A DNA stretch of 64,000 bases. It comes from Chthoniobacterales bacterium (GTDB lineage Bacteria > Verrucomicrobiota > Verrucomicrobiia > Chthoniobacterales > JACTMZ01). Where the stretch lies: the NCBI GenBank assembly GCA_018883245.1, contig VEQL01000002.1:62001-126000 (forward strand). Direction: 5' to 3'. Shown one piece after another: positions 18,984-27,532 of the stretch; position 1 is the stretch's first letter, and each line of letters opens with the position of its first letter. The position numbers and the translations under genes were made by a program. The notes under the pieces were generated by a model that did no database searches, was not told the DNA's origin, and saw only the letters and a program-made list of their open reading frames with translations.

Positions 18984-20123
18984 ATGACAAAGCCTCTCGC
19001 ACTCCATCTCAAGGCCGCATTGGTCTGCGGACTGATCGGCGTGGTGCTCGCTCTCCCGCTGCTCTGGGTTCCCTTGCTTCCGGCATGGCAAGGATGGAAG
19101 CCGCCGCTGGTGAGTCCTCGTGCCGAGGCGATGCTGGCTTTTGTCATGGCTCTCTGGGTCGCTTGGTGCGTGGTGGATATCCCGCGTCGCGGACTCAAGA
19201 TACTGGTCTGGTTCGCCACGGTTTGGCTTCTCGGAAGCGGAATTTGGCTCTCCGGCCTTTACGGATTCGACGCCAGTTCTCTCGTTCCTGTCACTGCGGC
19301 AGGTATCGCGGGTGCGGCGGCGCTGGCATTTTCATCTTCAGCGGCGGGCTCACGCCGCGCGCGCTGGGAGAAATTGGTCGGTCCGCGCGTGACCCGTGAT
19401 GTGCTCCGCAGCCGCATTGAGGAAAGCAACTTGGACGAGAAGCCTCGTTCGGCTGTTCTGGCAGTTCTCGAGGTGCTTTGGCCGGGTGCGGCTTCGGACG
19501 AACACAACGCATGGACCGGCTTTTCGATGTGCTCCTTCCGTGCGGGCGAGCACTTCGGACGCGCGGGTGCTTATCTCGAACGTTGCGATGCCGAGGGTGC
19601 GCGCTTCGTCCTCGGGCTCTGGGGACGGGACGCGCGGCCAACTGATGTCGTTTCCGCCGCGTGGGAATGGGTCCGCAAGGCTGGGGGATGCGTGGCGATT
19701 GTGCGCGGGGAATGCATTGCCGGCGTCGGCAATCTCCCGACGGGACCGCGTTGGACCCTGAGTGGCGCACCGCTGAGAAAAGCTGCCCGCATGGCGGCGG
19801 CAGCGCGTGGTTATGCGGCGGGGGTGATGGTCGATGATTCGCTCGCGGGCGAGCTGGGCGAAGATTGGTGCACGCGGCCAATCGCGTGGTGGGACTTCGA
19901 GGGCGACAGGCTGCTGCTGCGCGAAGTGCGCGGCCCCAAGGAAGGCGATGATGCCGCCTCCACCGAGGATCTGCGTCGATGGGAGCACGCATGGGATGCG
20001 TTTTGGAGTGGCGACTGGGCCGCGGCCGAAAACGGCTTCGCCGCTCTGGCTCGCGAGCGTGAGGACGCAGCCGCGCGCATCTTCGCCATGCGCAGCGAAG
20101 CGGCCCGGCGCAGCGAGTCGTGA
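18984..20123 (+). CDS. Membrane protein with degenerate class III nucleotide cyclase-like domain
   Basis: A 379-residue protein. Three to four hydrophobic helices occupy roughly 11-32, 48-66, 73-92 and 100-118. The soluble half (about 150-320) follows the order of a class III adenylate cyclase: GECIAGVGN (243-250) where cyclases have TGEVVAGNIG, then RWTLSGAPLRKAARM (256-270) in place of YTVIGDAVNLAARL, and DDSLAGEL for the SEALAEEL helix. The closing helix (AFWSGDWAAAENGFAALA) also matches the tail found after such domains. The catalytic Asn/Arg and metal aspartates are not recognisable, so it is probably a sensor or binding domain. An in-frame TTG lies 15 bases upstream. recR follows with a GTGA overlap. 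Confidence 0.6.
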   Translation: MTKPLALHLKAALVCGLIGVVLALPLLWVPLLPAWQGWKPPLVSPRAEAMLAFVMALWVAWCVVDIPRRGLKILVWFATVWLLGSGIWLSGLYGFDASSLVPVTAAGIAGAAALAFSSSAAGSRRARWEKLVGPRVTRDVLRSRIEESNLDEKPRSAVLAVLEVLWPGAASDEHNAWTGFSMCSFRAGEHFGRAGAYLERCDAEGARFVLGLWGRDARPTDVVSAAWEWVRKAGGCVAIVRGECIAGVGNLPTGPRWTLSGAPLRKAARMAAAARGYAAGVMVDDSLAGELGEDWCTRPIAWWDFEGDRLLLREVRGPKEGDDAASTEDLRRWEHAWDAFWSGDWAAAENGFAALAREREDAAARIFAMRSEAARRSES

Positions 20124-20725
20124 AAGCTGCGGATTATCCGGAGCCATTTCGGGCGCTTGTCCGTGAACTGCGGCGCCTTCCCGGTGTCGGACCCCGCAGT
20201 GCGGAACGAATGGCGCTTTGGTTGCTGGAAGAGCCGGGGCGGCCGTCGGCATTGTCGTCCGCGCTCGTGCTTGCCCGCGACGACTTGAGGCACTGCGCCG
20301 ACTGCGGATTTTTCAGCTTGGCTGAAACGTGCGAGTTGTGCGCCGACGAATCCCGCGAGCATGTCCTCTGCATTGTCGAACGGGCAACCGATATCCTGCC
20401 GATCGAGCGGTCTGGTGCGTTCCGCGGACGCTACCACGCGTTGGGAGGGCGACTTTCGCCGCTTGAACATGTGGGGCCCGAGGACTTGAGATTGTCCGAG
20501 CTGGCAAGGCGCTTGGATCTCGGTAATTTCGAAGAGGTCATCCTGGCCATGAGCACGGATGTCGAGGGGGAAGCCACGGCAAATTATCTGGCGGAAATCC
20601 TGGCGCCTCGCGGTGTCCGGCTGACCCGTCTCGCCCAAGGCATGCCCGCTGGCGGCGGCTTGGAGAATGCCGACGAACTCACGCTCGCCCGCGCTTTGAT
20701 CGGCAGACGATCCGCGGGACATTGA
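20120..20725 (+). CDS. recR: Recombination mediator protein RecR
   Basis: A 201-residue partner of RecF/RecO in loading RecA on gapped DNA. The helix-hairpin-helix LRRLPGVGPRSAERMA is at 17-32, the zinc finger is Cys59/Cys62/Cys71/Cys74 (CADCGFFSLAETCELC), and the TOPRIM domain follows with CIVE, ALGGRLSPLEHVGP and MSTDVEGEATA. Length and domain order are standard. The GTG start overlaps the preceding stop as GTGA, and the following gene starts on its stop (TGATG), so three genes are likely co-translated. Confidence 0.96.
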   Translation: MKAADYPEPFRALVRELRRLPGVGPRSAERMALWLLEEPGRPSALSSALVLARDDLRHCADCGFFSLAETCELCADESREHVLCIVERATDILPIERSGAFRGRYHALGGRLSPLEHVGPEDLRLSELARRLDLGNFEEVILAMSTDVEGEATANYLAEILAPRGVRLTRLAQGMPAGGGLENADELTLARALIGRRSAGH

Positions 20726-21714
20726 TGAAGAATGTTGCCTTTCTCTTTCTCCTGGTCGCCGGGCGTATCGCGGTGGCCGCGCCGGAAGCCGGTTCCGGCC
20801 TTGCCCTCGCCGCGGATTATTCGCTCGGCTGCGGCGAAACGTCTCTGCTCGTGTGGAAGGATGGTCGCACTGTTTACGAGCGCCGCGCCCCGGGTGCATC
20901 GCCTGCGCCTCGTGTCTTCAGCATAACAAAAAGCCTGGTTTCCATCGGCGTGTTCCGTGACGCGATGACCGGCGGGCTTTCTCTCGGCGACACAGCCATT
21001 TTTGGCGCTGCCCGCGGCATTCCGTTGGCCGACCTCCTCAACCAGACGTCCGGCCTTTCACCTGCGCAGCGGGAATTTTATACGCAGGGACTCAAGGACA
21101 AGGAACCGGTCCTGCGCAACCTGAGCAGGAGGGGTGGCAACGGCTTCGTTTACGGCCCGTCGCACTGGGAGGTTCTTGCGGAGGAAATCCGTCTGCGCCG
21201 CGGCAGCGGATTGGAAAAATGGCTGCGCAAGTTTGTGCCGGGCGCCGACTCCAATGCCGTCGCACGATGGACGCACGACGATCATGGCCGTTTGTTTTTT
21301 TCCACCGGTGCGCGGATGGATGCACGGGATCTTTTGCCGGCAGGGCGGGAGACGCTGCGCGGGTTGCGGGGTCGCCGGTGGCCGCAAGAGGTGCGAGCGC
21401 TGCTTGCGGACGGCACGGCATCCAACCGCATGTATGCGCTGGGGTTCTGGCTCAACCGTGGCGCCGGCAACGCGGATGCGAAAGAGGTCGAGGTCGAGAC
21501 GGCGTTGGGACAGCCCCGCGATCCGTCATTCTGGCGCGACGGATGCCTGAGCCGCTCGGCGCCCGCCGATCTTGTGGCCATGGTCGGCACACGGGGACAG
21601 CGTGTCTATGTTGTTCCCTCGCGCAATATGGTGATTGTCCGGCTTGGCGAGGGGCGTGGTTTTTCCGATGCCGAATTTCTGCGGCGTTTTTTCGCGGGTG
21701 GTCAGCGTGCCTGA
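20725..21714 (+). CDS. Secreted serine hydrolase of the beta-lactamase/transpeptidase fold
   Basis: A 329-residue protein with a signal peptide (MKNVAFLFLLVAGRIAVAA). The active-site tetrad is Ser66-Ile-Thr-Lys69 in VFSITKSLV, and a second motif around Tyr143 (FVYGPSHWEVLAEEI) occupies the YxN position of class C enzymes. A clear KTG box is not obvious; GTRGQRVYVVPSRNMVIV near the C terminus is the probable equivalent. Homologues include esterases, D-aminopeptidases and penicillin-binding proteins, and resistance should not be inferred. The ATG at 20725 overlaps the recR stop by one base; the TTG at 20722 is less likely. The 3' end overlaps the convergent gene by 13 bases. Confidence 0.75.
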   Translation: MKNVAFLFLLVAGRIAVAAPEAGSGLALAADYSLGCGETSLLVWKDGRTVYERRAPGASPAPRVFSITKSLVSIGVFRDAMTGGLSLGDTAIFGAARGIPLADLLNQTSGLSPAQREFYTQGLKDKEPVLRNLSRRGGNGFVYGPSHWEVLAEEIRLRRGSGLEKWLRKFVPGADSNAVARWTHDDHGRLFFSTGARMDARDLLPAGRETLRGLRGRRWPQEVRALLADGTASNRMYALGFWLNRGAGNADAKEVEVETALGQPRDPSFWRDGCLSRSAPADLVAMVGTRGQRVYVVPSRNMVIVRLGEGRGFSDAEFLRRFFAGGQRA

Positions 21715-22817
21715 CCGGCCGGGATTGCGCGCGGAGCCTCGCCGGGAGGAAGAGCGAGCAACAGTGTCGATTCCCCGCGTTGCCAGCGGTAGCCGAAGCC
21801 GAAAGGCAGGGAAAATCCGCCGCCATCCCCGAGTCCCGCGCGAAGTGCCGGTTGGTCGTATTTGGCGAATATGTCCAAAGGCTTCGTGTAATTGCCGAAA
21901 TAAATCAGCTGCCAGCCGCGCTCACGGAAAACCGAAACGGGAATTCCCGAGTCGTCCTGCAGGATGGCTCGGCAGTTTTCCAAGAGAAAGTCCCGCACCC
22001 GTGAAAAGCTTCCTTCATGGGGCAGATACGAAGCGGCCTTCAGATACCCGGTGGAAGGTCCGCGCGCTCGCAGCCACTCGAGGACTCCGGGCTGCGCACC
22101 GAGTGCGTCGTTCGCCAGGTTGGACTGAAAATAATACACTTCCGACGGGGAGGACGCCGGTGTCGCGCGGAAAACGATCCTCAGGGCGGCCTGCCCGTCA
22201 CCGGATTCGCCCGGCGTCAGGGTGCCGTCGCGGTGCAGCGTGATCCGCTCCGCCGCGTCGATTCGCGCATCGGCAAAGGACAGGAAGGCGAGCATGATCG
22301 GGAACACGCCCTGGAAATGCGACGAAGCGAGGTCCGTTTTCATGTCTTTGGTGATAAAATGACTGAAGTTCATGATCACCTCGGTGGATTTGCGCAATGT
22401 CGCCAAGCTCGCGTGGAGTTGTTCCGGGGGCAGGGTGAGCGGGTTGGTCAAGCGGCCGACCGGCTCGAGCCCGCCCATGGCGTAAAGGTGTGCGCCCGGA
22501 AAAAGCGCCATCGCGCTGATCAAGTCGGGACCGCCGAAAAGATAGGTCACTTGCGACACGGATCCGATGCGCGGCGAGAGTTCCGTCGCGGACCAAGTGC
22601 GCATGGGATCGAAGTAAAGCTCCTTGTAGCGGAACCACTGGGCCGCGTATTGGCGCGCATGCTCGCGGTATTCCCGCGAATCCTGCAGCGGTGCGAGCGG
22701 ACTTTCCGGTGGCAGGGTTCGACCGGCGAGAAAGGCTCCCAGTTCCGTGGGTGAGATCGCCGACGCGTGGACTGCAGTGCAGACGACCGCTGCCGATACG
22801 GCGAGAAAGCGCATCAT
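21702..22817 (-). CDS. Secreted protein of unknown function
   Basis: A 371-residue protein with an N-terminal signal peptide (MMRFLAVSAAVVCTAVHASA). Visible conserved-looking stretches are YLFGGPDLISAMALFPGAHLYAMGGLEPVG (spanning about 91-121) and PASYLPHEGSFSRVRDFLL-like text further on. There is no metal or nucleophile signature I recognise. The motif order (a 'gap' of a photogenic GGPD loop and a late WQLIYFGNY strand pair) suggests a globular beta-rich periplasmic domain. The ATG overlaps the stop of the upstream permease (ATGA), so both are probably made from one message. Function unknown. Confidence 0.65.
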   Translation of the reverse strand: MMRFLAVSAAVVCTAVHASAISPTELGAFLAGRTLPPESPLAPLQDSREYREHARQYAAQWFRYKELYFDPMRTWSATELSPRIGSVSQVTYLFGGPDLISAMALFPGAHLYAMGGLEPVGRLTNPLTLPPEQLHASLATLRKSTEVIMNFSHFITKDMKTDLASSHFQGVFPIMLAFLSFADARIDAAERITLHRDGTLTPGESGDGQAALRIVFRATPASSPSEVYYFQSNLANDALGAQPGVLEWLRARGPSTGYLKAASYLPHEGSFSRVRDFLLENCRAILQDDSGIPVSVFRERGWQLIYFGNYTKPLDIFAKYDQPALRAGLGDGGGFSLPFGFGYRWQRGESTLLLALPPGEAPRAIPAGQAR

Positions 22818-24115
22818 ATTTGCCGGTTATTTTCGCGCTTTCGGGCCACTGCGTAAACAAGCAATCCCGCGGCCAACGTGAGCAGGCCGAAGACAGTCTC
22901 CTGCGGCCGTCCGGCCGCGGTGTAGGCCATGGCGAACCCGCTGATGCCGAGGAACAAAAGTGGTGTGAATGGGTAGAGCGGAACGCGGAACGGCCGTTCG
23001 AGCCCCGGCTGTTTGCGCCGGAGAACAATGACGCCGAGCACCGCGAGAAAACTGCAAGCGAGAAGGGCGAACTGCGCGTAAACCAGAACATTCTCGAAAG
23101 TGGATGTGAGCAGCAGAATCACCGTGAGCGCACTTTGTGTCAGCACGGCGGCGACAGGGATGCCCGCCGCACTGCGCGATTTGAGCCAGCCGAACACCGA
23201 AGGATAATCCTCGCCCATGACCATCGCGACGCGCGGTCCTGCCCAGATCATCGCGCTGATGGCCGAGATCAGGCCCAGCGAAATGACTGCGGCGACAGCT
23301 TTGCCTCCGTGCGGACCGAAGACAAATGCGGCGGCGACTTGGGCCACGTTGATCTGTCCGGACATCGCCGCCATCGGTGCGGCATGGAGGAAAGCCGCGT
23401 TGAGCACGAGGTAAAGGAGCGTCACGAGCAGAGTCCCGGCCACCAGGGCGCGTGGAATGACCCGGCCCGGCGCATTGACCTCACCCAAAACGTAGCTCGC
23501 CGCGTTCCACCCGGAATACGCGTAGAGGGTGTAAACGAGCGAAATCGCGAAGGGCGCGGTGAGCACGTAGGAACTCCATGGCGGCGTCGCGGATGGCGCT
23601 GCCGCCGGTGCGCCGAACAACGCGATGGCAAGAAAGACAACGAGCCCGACCTTCAGCGCGGTGAAAAAAATCTGGAACACACTGCTCGCCCGCAAATCGC
23701 GGAGATGCACGAGCGTGACCAATCCGACCACGGCGACCGATGCAGCGCGGGGAGTGAGCGCCGGGAACACGCCCTGCAGGTAAGAGCCGAAAGCCATCGC
23801 TGCCAGCGCGACGGGCGCGGCGAATCCCGCAACGAGCGAGACAAGCCCCGCCATGAGGCCGACGGCCGGGTGGTAAATCGTGCCTAGAAAGTGGTATTCG
23901 CCGCCGGAGCGCGGCAATGCGGCTGACAGTTCCGCGTAGCAGAGTGCTCCGCACAGCGCCAGCACGCCGCCCGTGGCCCAGAGGAGCAGGATGGCGGGGC
24001 GCGAAGGAATTTCCGCCAGTTGGAAACCCAGGCTGGTGAAAATTCCGGTGCCCACCATGTTGGCAACAACGAGCGCCGAGCACGTCACCCAGCCGATGGT
24101 GCGCTCCGTGCTCAC
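22814..24115 (-). CDS. APC-superfamily amino acid permease
   Basis: A 433-residue polytopic membrane protein with about 12 hydrophobic helices. The first helix carries the APC unwound-helix motif NMVGTGIFTSLG (residues 19-30), where substrate backbone atoms bind. CYAELSAALPRSGGEYHFL is the classic second signature (cytoplasmic side of helix 2 to 3). YSGWNAASYVLGEV matches the helix 6 region. It likely imports or exchanges an amino acid; the substrate cannot be deduced. It is divergent from the methyltransferase gene and coupled to the downstream secreted protein by ATGA. Confidence 0.88.
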   Translation of the reverse strand: MSTERTIGWVTCSALVVANMVGTGIFTSLGFQLAEIPSRPAILLLWATGGVLALCGALCYAELSAALPRSGGEYHFLGTIYHPAVGLMAGLVSLVAGFAAPVALAAMAFGSYLQGVFPALTPRAASVAVVGLVTLVHLRDLRASSVFQIFFTALKVGLVVFLAIALFGAPAAAPSATPPWSSYVLTAPFAISLVYTLYAYSGWNAASYVLGEVNAPGRVIPRALVAGTLLVTLLYLVLNAAFLHAAPMAAMSGQINVAQVAAAFVFGPHGGKAVAAVISLGLISAISAMIWAGPRVAMVMGEDYPSVFGWLKSRSAAGIPVAAVLTQSALTVILLLTSTFENVLVYAQFALLACSFLAVLGVIVLRRKQPGLERPFRVPLYPFTPLLFLGISGFAMAYTAAGRPQETVFGLLTLAAGLLVYAVARKRENNRQI

Positions 24116-24166
24116 GGCCGCGGCTTTCCAGCTTGGGCTTGCCTATGCATCGTCCGCACTCCTAGC

Positions 24167-24799
24167 ATGTCCCAAGGCATGAGCGCCATTCTCTTCCGAC
24201 GTTTTCTAGCAGACCCGCTCAAGATCGCCTACGTGGTGCCGAGTTCGCGCAAGCTCGTGGGTCGAGTCCTGCGGGACATGGATTTCACCAAGGCGAAAAC
24301 CTTCGTCGAGTTCGGCGGAGGCGAGGGGTGCTACACGCGCGAGGTCGCCAAAAGACTCGGCCCCGACGCCCGCTTGCTTGTTTTCGAGCTGGATCCGCAT
24401 CTTGCCGAGCACCTGCGCAACCAGTTCCGCGATGACGAGCGCGTGATCATCTGCCAATCAGACGCTGCGGGATTCCGCGATGAACTCGCCAAACTGGGCC
24501 TCCGGCATGCCGACTATGTCATTTCAGGCATCCCGTTCAGCTACATCCCCCCTCGCAAGAAAAAGGAAATATTGCATGCCGTCCACGACGGACTTTCTCC
24601 CGACGGGATGTTCGTCGTTTATCAAGTCACGATGGAACTGAAGGGGCACGGACGGATGTTTGCCGCCTGCGAAGTCGAATACTTCCTGGCCAACATCCCG
24701 CCGATGTTCGTCCTCGCTTTCCACAAATCGGAGTTGACCCTGCGCAAACCGCAGAAGCGCAAAAAGCGGCGCGAGCAACGGCAAAAAGCCGCGGCGTGA
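24167..24799 (+). CDS. SAM-dependent methyltransferase, PmtA / rRNA adenine dimethylase-like
   Basis: A 210-residue class I methyltransferase. The SAM motif I is VEFGGGEGCYTREVA (47-61), followed by the acidic strand VFELDPHLAEHL. VVPSSRKLVGRVLRDMDF before motif I and SGIPFSYIPPRKKKEIL (motif IV region, with IPF where dimethylases have NLPY) are typical of bacterial phospholipid N-methyltransferases of the PmtA type. That would make phosphatidylethanolamine its substrate, at the inner membrane; an RNA target remains possible. The C terminus is strongly basic. The start MSQGMSAILF is at 24167, with an alternative ATG 12 bases later. It converges with mdh, leaving 4 bases between them. Confidence 0.7.
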   Translation: MSQGMSAILFRRFLADPLKIAYVVPSSRKLVGRVLRDMDFTKAKTFVEFGGGEGCYTREVAKRLGPDARLLVFELDPHLAEHLRNQFRDDERVIICQSDAAGFRDELAKLGLRHADYVISGIPFSYIPPRKKKEILHAVHDGLSPDGMFVVYQVTMELKGHGRMFAACEVEYFLANIPPMFVLAFHKSELTLRKPQKRKKRREQRQKAAA

Positions 24800-24803
24800 C
24801 CGG

Positions 24804-25790
24804 TTACTTCGGAAGAAGTTCGGACACCATCGAACGTTCCTCCATCAACTCGTTGACTGTCTTGTCGATCCGCTGACGTGCGAAATCGTTGATGGGGACA
24901 CCTTGGACGATGACCGCTTTGCCGTCTTTGGTCGCGACCGGGAACCCGCAGATCAGTCCCTTTTCGATGCCGTAGGAGCCGTCCGCGCACAGTGCCACGC
25001 TGTGCCAATCGCCGGGGGCGGTTTCGTTGCGCAGGCTCTGCACGGTCTCGATCGCGGCATGGGCTGCGGAGAAGGCGGAGGAAAGTCCGCGCGCTTTGAT
25101 GATCGCGGCGCCGCGCTCTTGAACGGTCTTGATGAATTCACCTTCGAGCCAGGCGCTGTCTTTGATGATCTCGGGTGCGAGCCTTCCAGCGATGCGCGCA
25201 TTGAAGAAGTCGGGGAACTGGGTGTTCGAGTGGTTGCCCCATATGGCCATGTTGGTGACTTGGCGCCACGGAACGCCGGCTTTGAGCGCGAGCTGCGCTT
25301 TGGCGCGGTTCTCGTCGAGCCGCATCATGGCAAACCAGCGGTCGGAGGGGATCGCGCGCGCATTGTTCATCGCGATAAGGCAATTGGTGTTGCAGGGGTT
25401 GCCGACCACAAGGATGCGGACGTCCGATGCGGCGTTCTTTTCGATGGCTTTGCCCTGGCCGACGAAAATCTTGCCGTTGATGCCGAGCAGGTCCTTGCGC
25501 TCCATGCCTGCCTTGCGGGGAACGCTGCCGATGAGCAGTGCCCAGTTCACGCCGCTGAATCCGCGGTCGAGATCGCTGGTGGTCTCGATGCCCTCCAAAA
25601 GGGGAAAGGCGCCGTCCTGCAGTTCCATCGCCACGCCTTGCAGTGCGGCCATGCCGGGTTCGATCTCGATCAATTGCAAAATGACCGGCTGGTCCGTGCC
25701 GAAAACTTGCCCGCTGGCGATGCGCGGAAGGATGGAATAACCGATCTGACCGGCGGCGCCGGTGACTGCCACACGAATTGCTTTTTTCAT
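24804..25790 (-). CDS. mdh: Malate dehydrogenase (NAD-dependent, ~330-residue type)
   Basis: A 328-residue cytosolic enzyme interconverting malate and oxaloacetate. The Rossmann motif is [11 protein letters not shown] (9-19), the mobile-loop arginines are in [12 protein letters not shown] (Arg92, Arg98), the NAD contact is VGNPCNTN, and the catalytic pair is Asp159 (MRLDENR) with His187 ([11 protein letters not shown]). This is the group found in many bacteria and plant cytosol, distinct from the 310-residue LDH-like type. The start is the ATG at 25790, as the in-frame TTG nine bases upstream adds only three residues. It is divergent from the carbonic anhydrase gene. Confidence 0.96.
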   Translation of the reverse strand: MKKAIRVAVTGAAGQIGYSILPRIASGQVFGTDQPVILQLIEIEPGMAALQGVAMELQDGAFPLLEGIETTSDLDRGFSGVNWALLIGSVPRKAGMERKDLLGINGKIFVGQGKAIEKNAASDVRILVVGNPCNTNCLIAMNNARAIPSDRWFAMMRLDENRAKAQLALKAGVPWRQVTNMAIWGNHSNTQFPDFFNARIAGRLAPEIIKDSAWLEGEFIKTVQERGAAIIKARGLSSAFSAAHAAIETVQSLRNETAPGDWHSVALCADGSYGIEKGLICGFPVATKDGKAVIVQGVPINDFARQRIDKTVNELMEERSMVSELLPK

Positions 25791-25930
25791 CGAGGGCAAT
25801 CATGCCCCAAGGCCCGGCGTCTCTCGAACAAAAAGTGAGCATCCGCGGTTTTGCGATAGGTTCTGGCGTTCGTGCGCACGCCGCTGGTTTTGGGTTTGAC
25901 ACCACGGGCGCCGGGGCGCCGGATAACCGC

Positions 25931-26509
25931 ATGAGCAGCCAGCATTTCGGATCGATGGAGAAATTCGCCGCAACGATCGCACGGACCATCCGCACCGCGC
26001 CCCGCATTGCGGACGACGCATACATCGCATCCGACGCCACGGTCGTGGCCGACGTGCAGATCGGCGCGGAGTCGAGCGTCTGGCATCAAGCCGTCATGCG
26101 CGGGGATGTCGCGCCGATTGTCCTCGGGGCGCAGTCGAATGTTCAGGACGGCGCCGTTGTCCACGTCGCGGATGATCTTCCTGCGGTCATCGGATGTCGC
26201 GTGACGATCGGCCACAAAGCGATTGTCCATGCGTGCGAAGTTGCCGATGAGGTTCTGGTCGGGATGGGGGCGATCATTCTGGATGGCGCGCGCGTCGGAA
26301 CCCGGTCGATCATCGGGGCGAACGCCACCGTCAAGCAGGGGATGATCATCCCGCCCGGATCCCTCGTTCTCGGGACCCCGGCGAAAGTCGTGCGCACTCT
26401 GTCCGAGGAGGAGCAGGCGGAAATCAAAGTGTGGGCTTTGCGCTACGTGAGACTGTCCCGCGAATATCTCGCTGTGCGCGCGGAGCGGGTTTCCGGTGCT
26501 TCGGGATAG
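25931..26509 (+). CDS. Gamma-class carbonic anhydrase family protein (left-handed beta-helix)
   Basis: A 192-residue hexapeptide-repeat protein. The three zinc histidines are His78 (GAVVHVADD), His95 and His100 (IGHKAIVH), and Arg57/Asp59 (MRGD) and Asp73 (QDG) are the conserved subunit-interface residues. Repeats such as IASDATVVADVQIGAES define the beta-helix, followed by a C-terminal helix. Such proteins hydrate CO2 as trimers, although many bacterial relatives of the YrdA/PaaY type have weak activity. An open-frame extension upstream of 25931 is not homologous. It lies between divergent mdh and a convergent CDF transporter gene. Confidence 0.85.
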   Translation: MSSQHFGSMEKFAATIARTIRTAPRIADDAYIASDATVVADVQIGAESSVWHQAVMRGDVAPIVLGAQSNVQDGAVVHVADDLPAVIGCRVTIGHKAIVHACEVADEVLVGMGAIILDGARVGTRSIIGANATVKQGMIIPPGSLVLGTPAKVVRTLSEEEQAEIKVWALRYVRLSREYLAVRAERVSGASG

Positions 26510-26512
26510 GTT

Positions 26513-27427
26513 CTAGAGAAAAGAATCGACGCCGTGGTCACCCTCGCATTCGAGGTGCGTTATCACTTGGGCTGCGGGCCGGATATTTTTTTCCAAAGCA
26601 TCCTCGATCTCGGTGGCCACGCGATGGGCGTCGCGCAGCAGCACGTTGTCGGGGAAGGTCAGGTGCAGTTCCACGAGATGCGCATCGCCGATGTTGCGAT
26701 GGCGGAGATTGTGATGGCTTATGCCGTGTTTTTCCGTCTCGGCGTTCACGAGCTTTTCGATTTCCCGGTTCACGTCGGGGTCGGTGGCGTCCATGAGCCC
26801 GCTGACGCTCCGTCGCACGAGTCGCAGCCCGGCGATCAGGATGTTCAGGGCCGCGAGCGAAGCGAAGATCGGGTCCCAGTAAGTCCAACCGGTGGCCATC
26901 ACCAACCCGAGCGCCACCAGCACCCCGAGACTCGTCCAGCAGTCGGTGAGCACATGGTGTCCGTTGGCCTCGAGAATGATGGAGCCGCGTTTTTTGCCGG
27001 TGCGCACAAGGTGCCAGCCGAGCGCGCCGTTCACGACGACGCCGGTGACTGTCAGGGCTATTCCCACCGGAATATTCTGCAGTTCCGGACCCCGCAGCGC
27101 GGCGGCGATGGCCTCGTAGAGAATGTAAAGGGCCGCAACGATGATCATCGCCCCCTCGAAACCGGCGGAGAAAAACCCGATCTTCGCGTGGCCGTAAAGG
27201 TGGTTGGAGTCGGCGGGGCGGAGGGCCAGCCACAGACTGTAGGCGGCGAAGCACACGGCCGCGATGTGCACCGTGCTTTCGCCGAGGTCGCTGAGAATGG
27301 CCGTCGATCCGGTCCACACCCACGCCGCCGCTTTGAGGCAAAGAAGCAAGATGCCGACCGCGACGGAAAGTGCCATGGCGGATTTTTTTTCAGCTGCGTT
27401 GCCCGGCGCGGGCAGATGCTCACCCAT
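26513..27427 (-). CDS. Cation diffusion facilitator (CDF) metal/proton antiporter
   Basis: A 304-residue transporter with about six transmembrane helices followed by a cytoplasmic ferredoxin-like domain (about 210-300). The transport site is visible as Asp47/Glu50 in ILSDLGES (helix 2) and His158-x-x-x-Asp162 in HHVLTD (helix 5). HxxxD points to zinc, iron or similar divalent ions; specificity is not certain. NHLYGHAKIGFFSAGFEG is the conserved loop after helix 2. The longer open frame (190 residues upstream) lies in the next gene and lacks homology, so MGEHLPAPGN is the start. Confidence 0.87.
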   Translation of the reverse strand: MGEHLPAPGNAAEKKSAMALSVAVGILLLCLKAAAWVWTGSTAILSDLGESTVHIAAVCFAAYSLWLALRPADSNHLYGHAKIGFFSAGFEGAMIIVAALYILYEAIAAALRGPELQNIPVGIALTVTGVVVNGALGWHLVRTGKKRGSIILEANGHHVLTDCWTSLGVLVALGLVMATGWTYWDPIFASLAALNILIAGLRLVRRSVSGLMDATDPDVNREIEKLVNAETEKHGISHHNLRHRNIGDAHLVELHLTFPDNVLLRDAHRVATEIEDALEKNIRPAAQVITHLECEGDHGVDSFL

Positions 27428-27532
27428 GCTGCATGTGTGCCTACGCGCCTTCCTGCAAGCAAGCGCAATGTCCGGCGGGTGATCCTTGCCCCCTGCGGTT
27501 TGTGGCATTAGAACTGCTGCAGTTGTCCGCGG

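Noticed and set aside
20725-21714. Calling the serine hydrolase an antibiotic beta-lactamase
   Set aside because: Only the SxxK and a Tyr motif are evident; the fold includes many esterases and peptidases.
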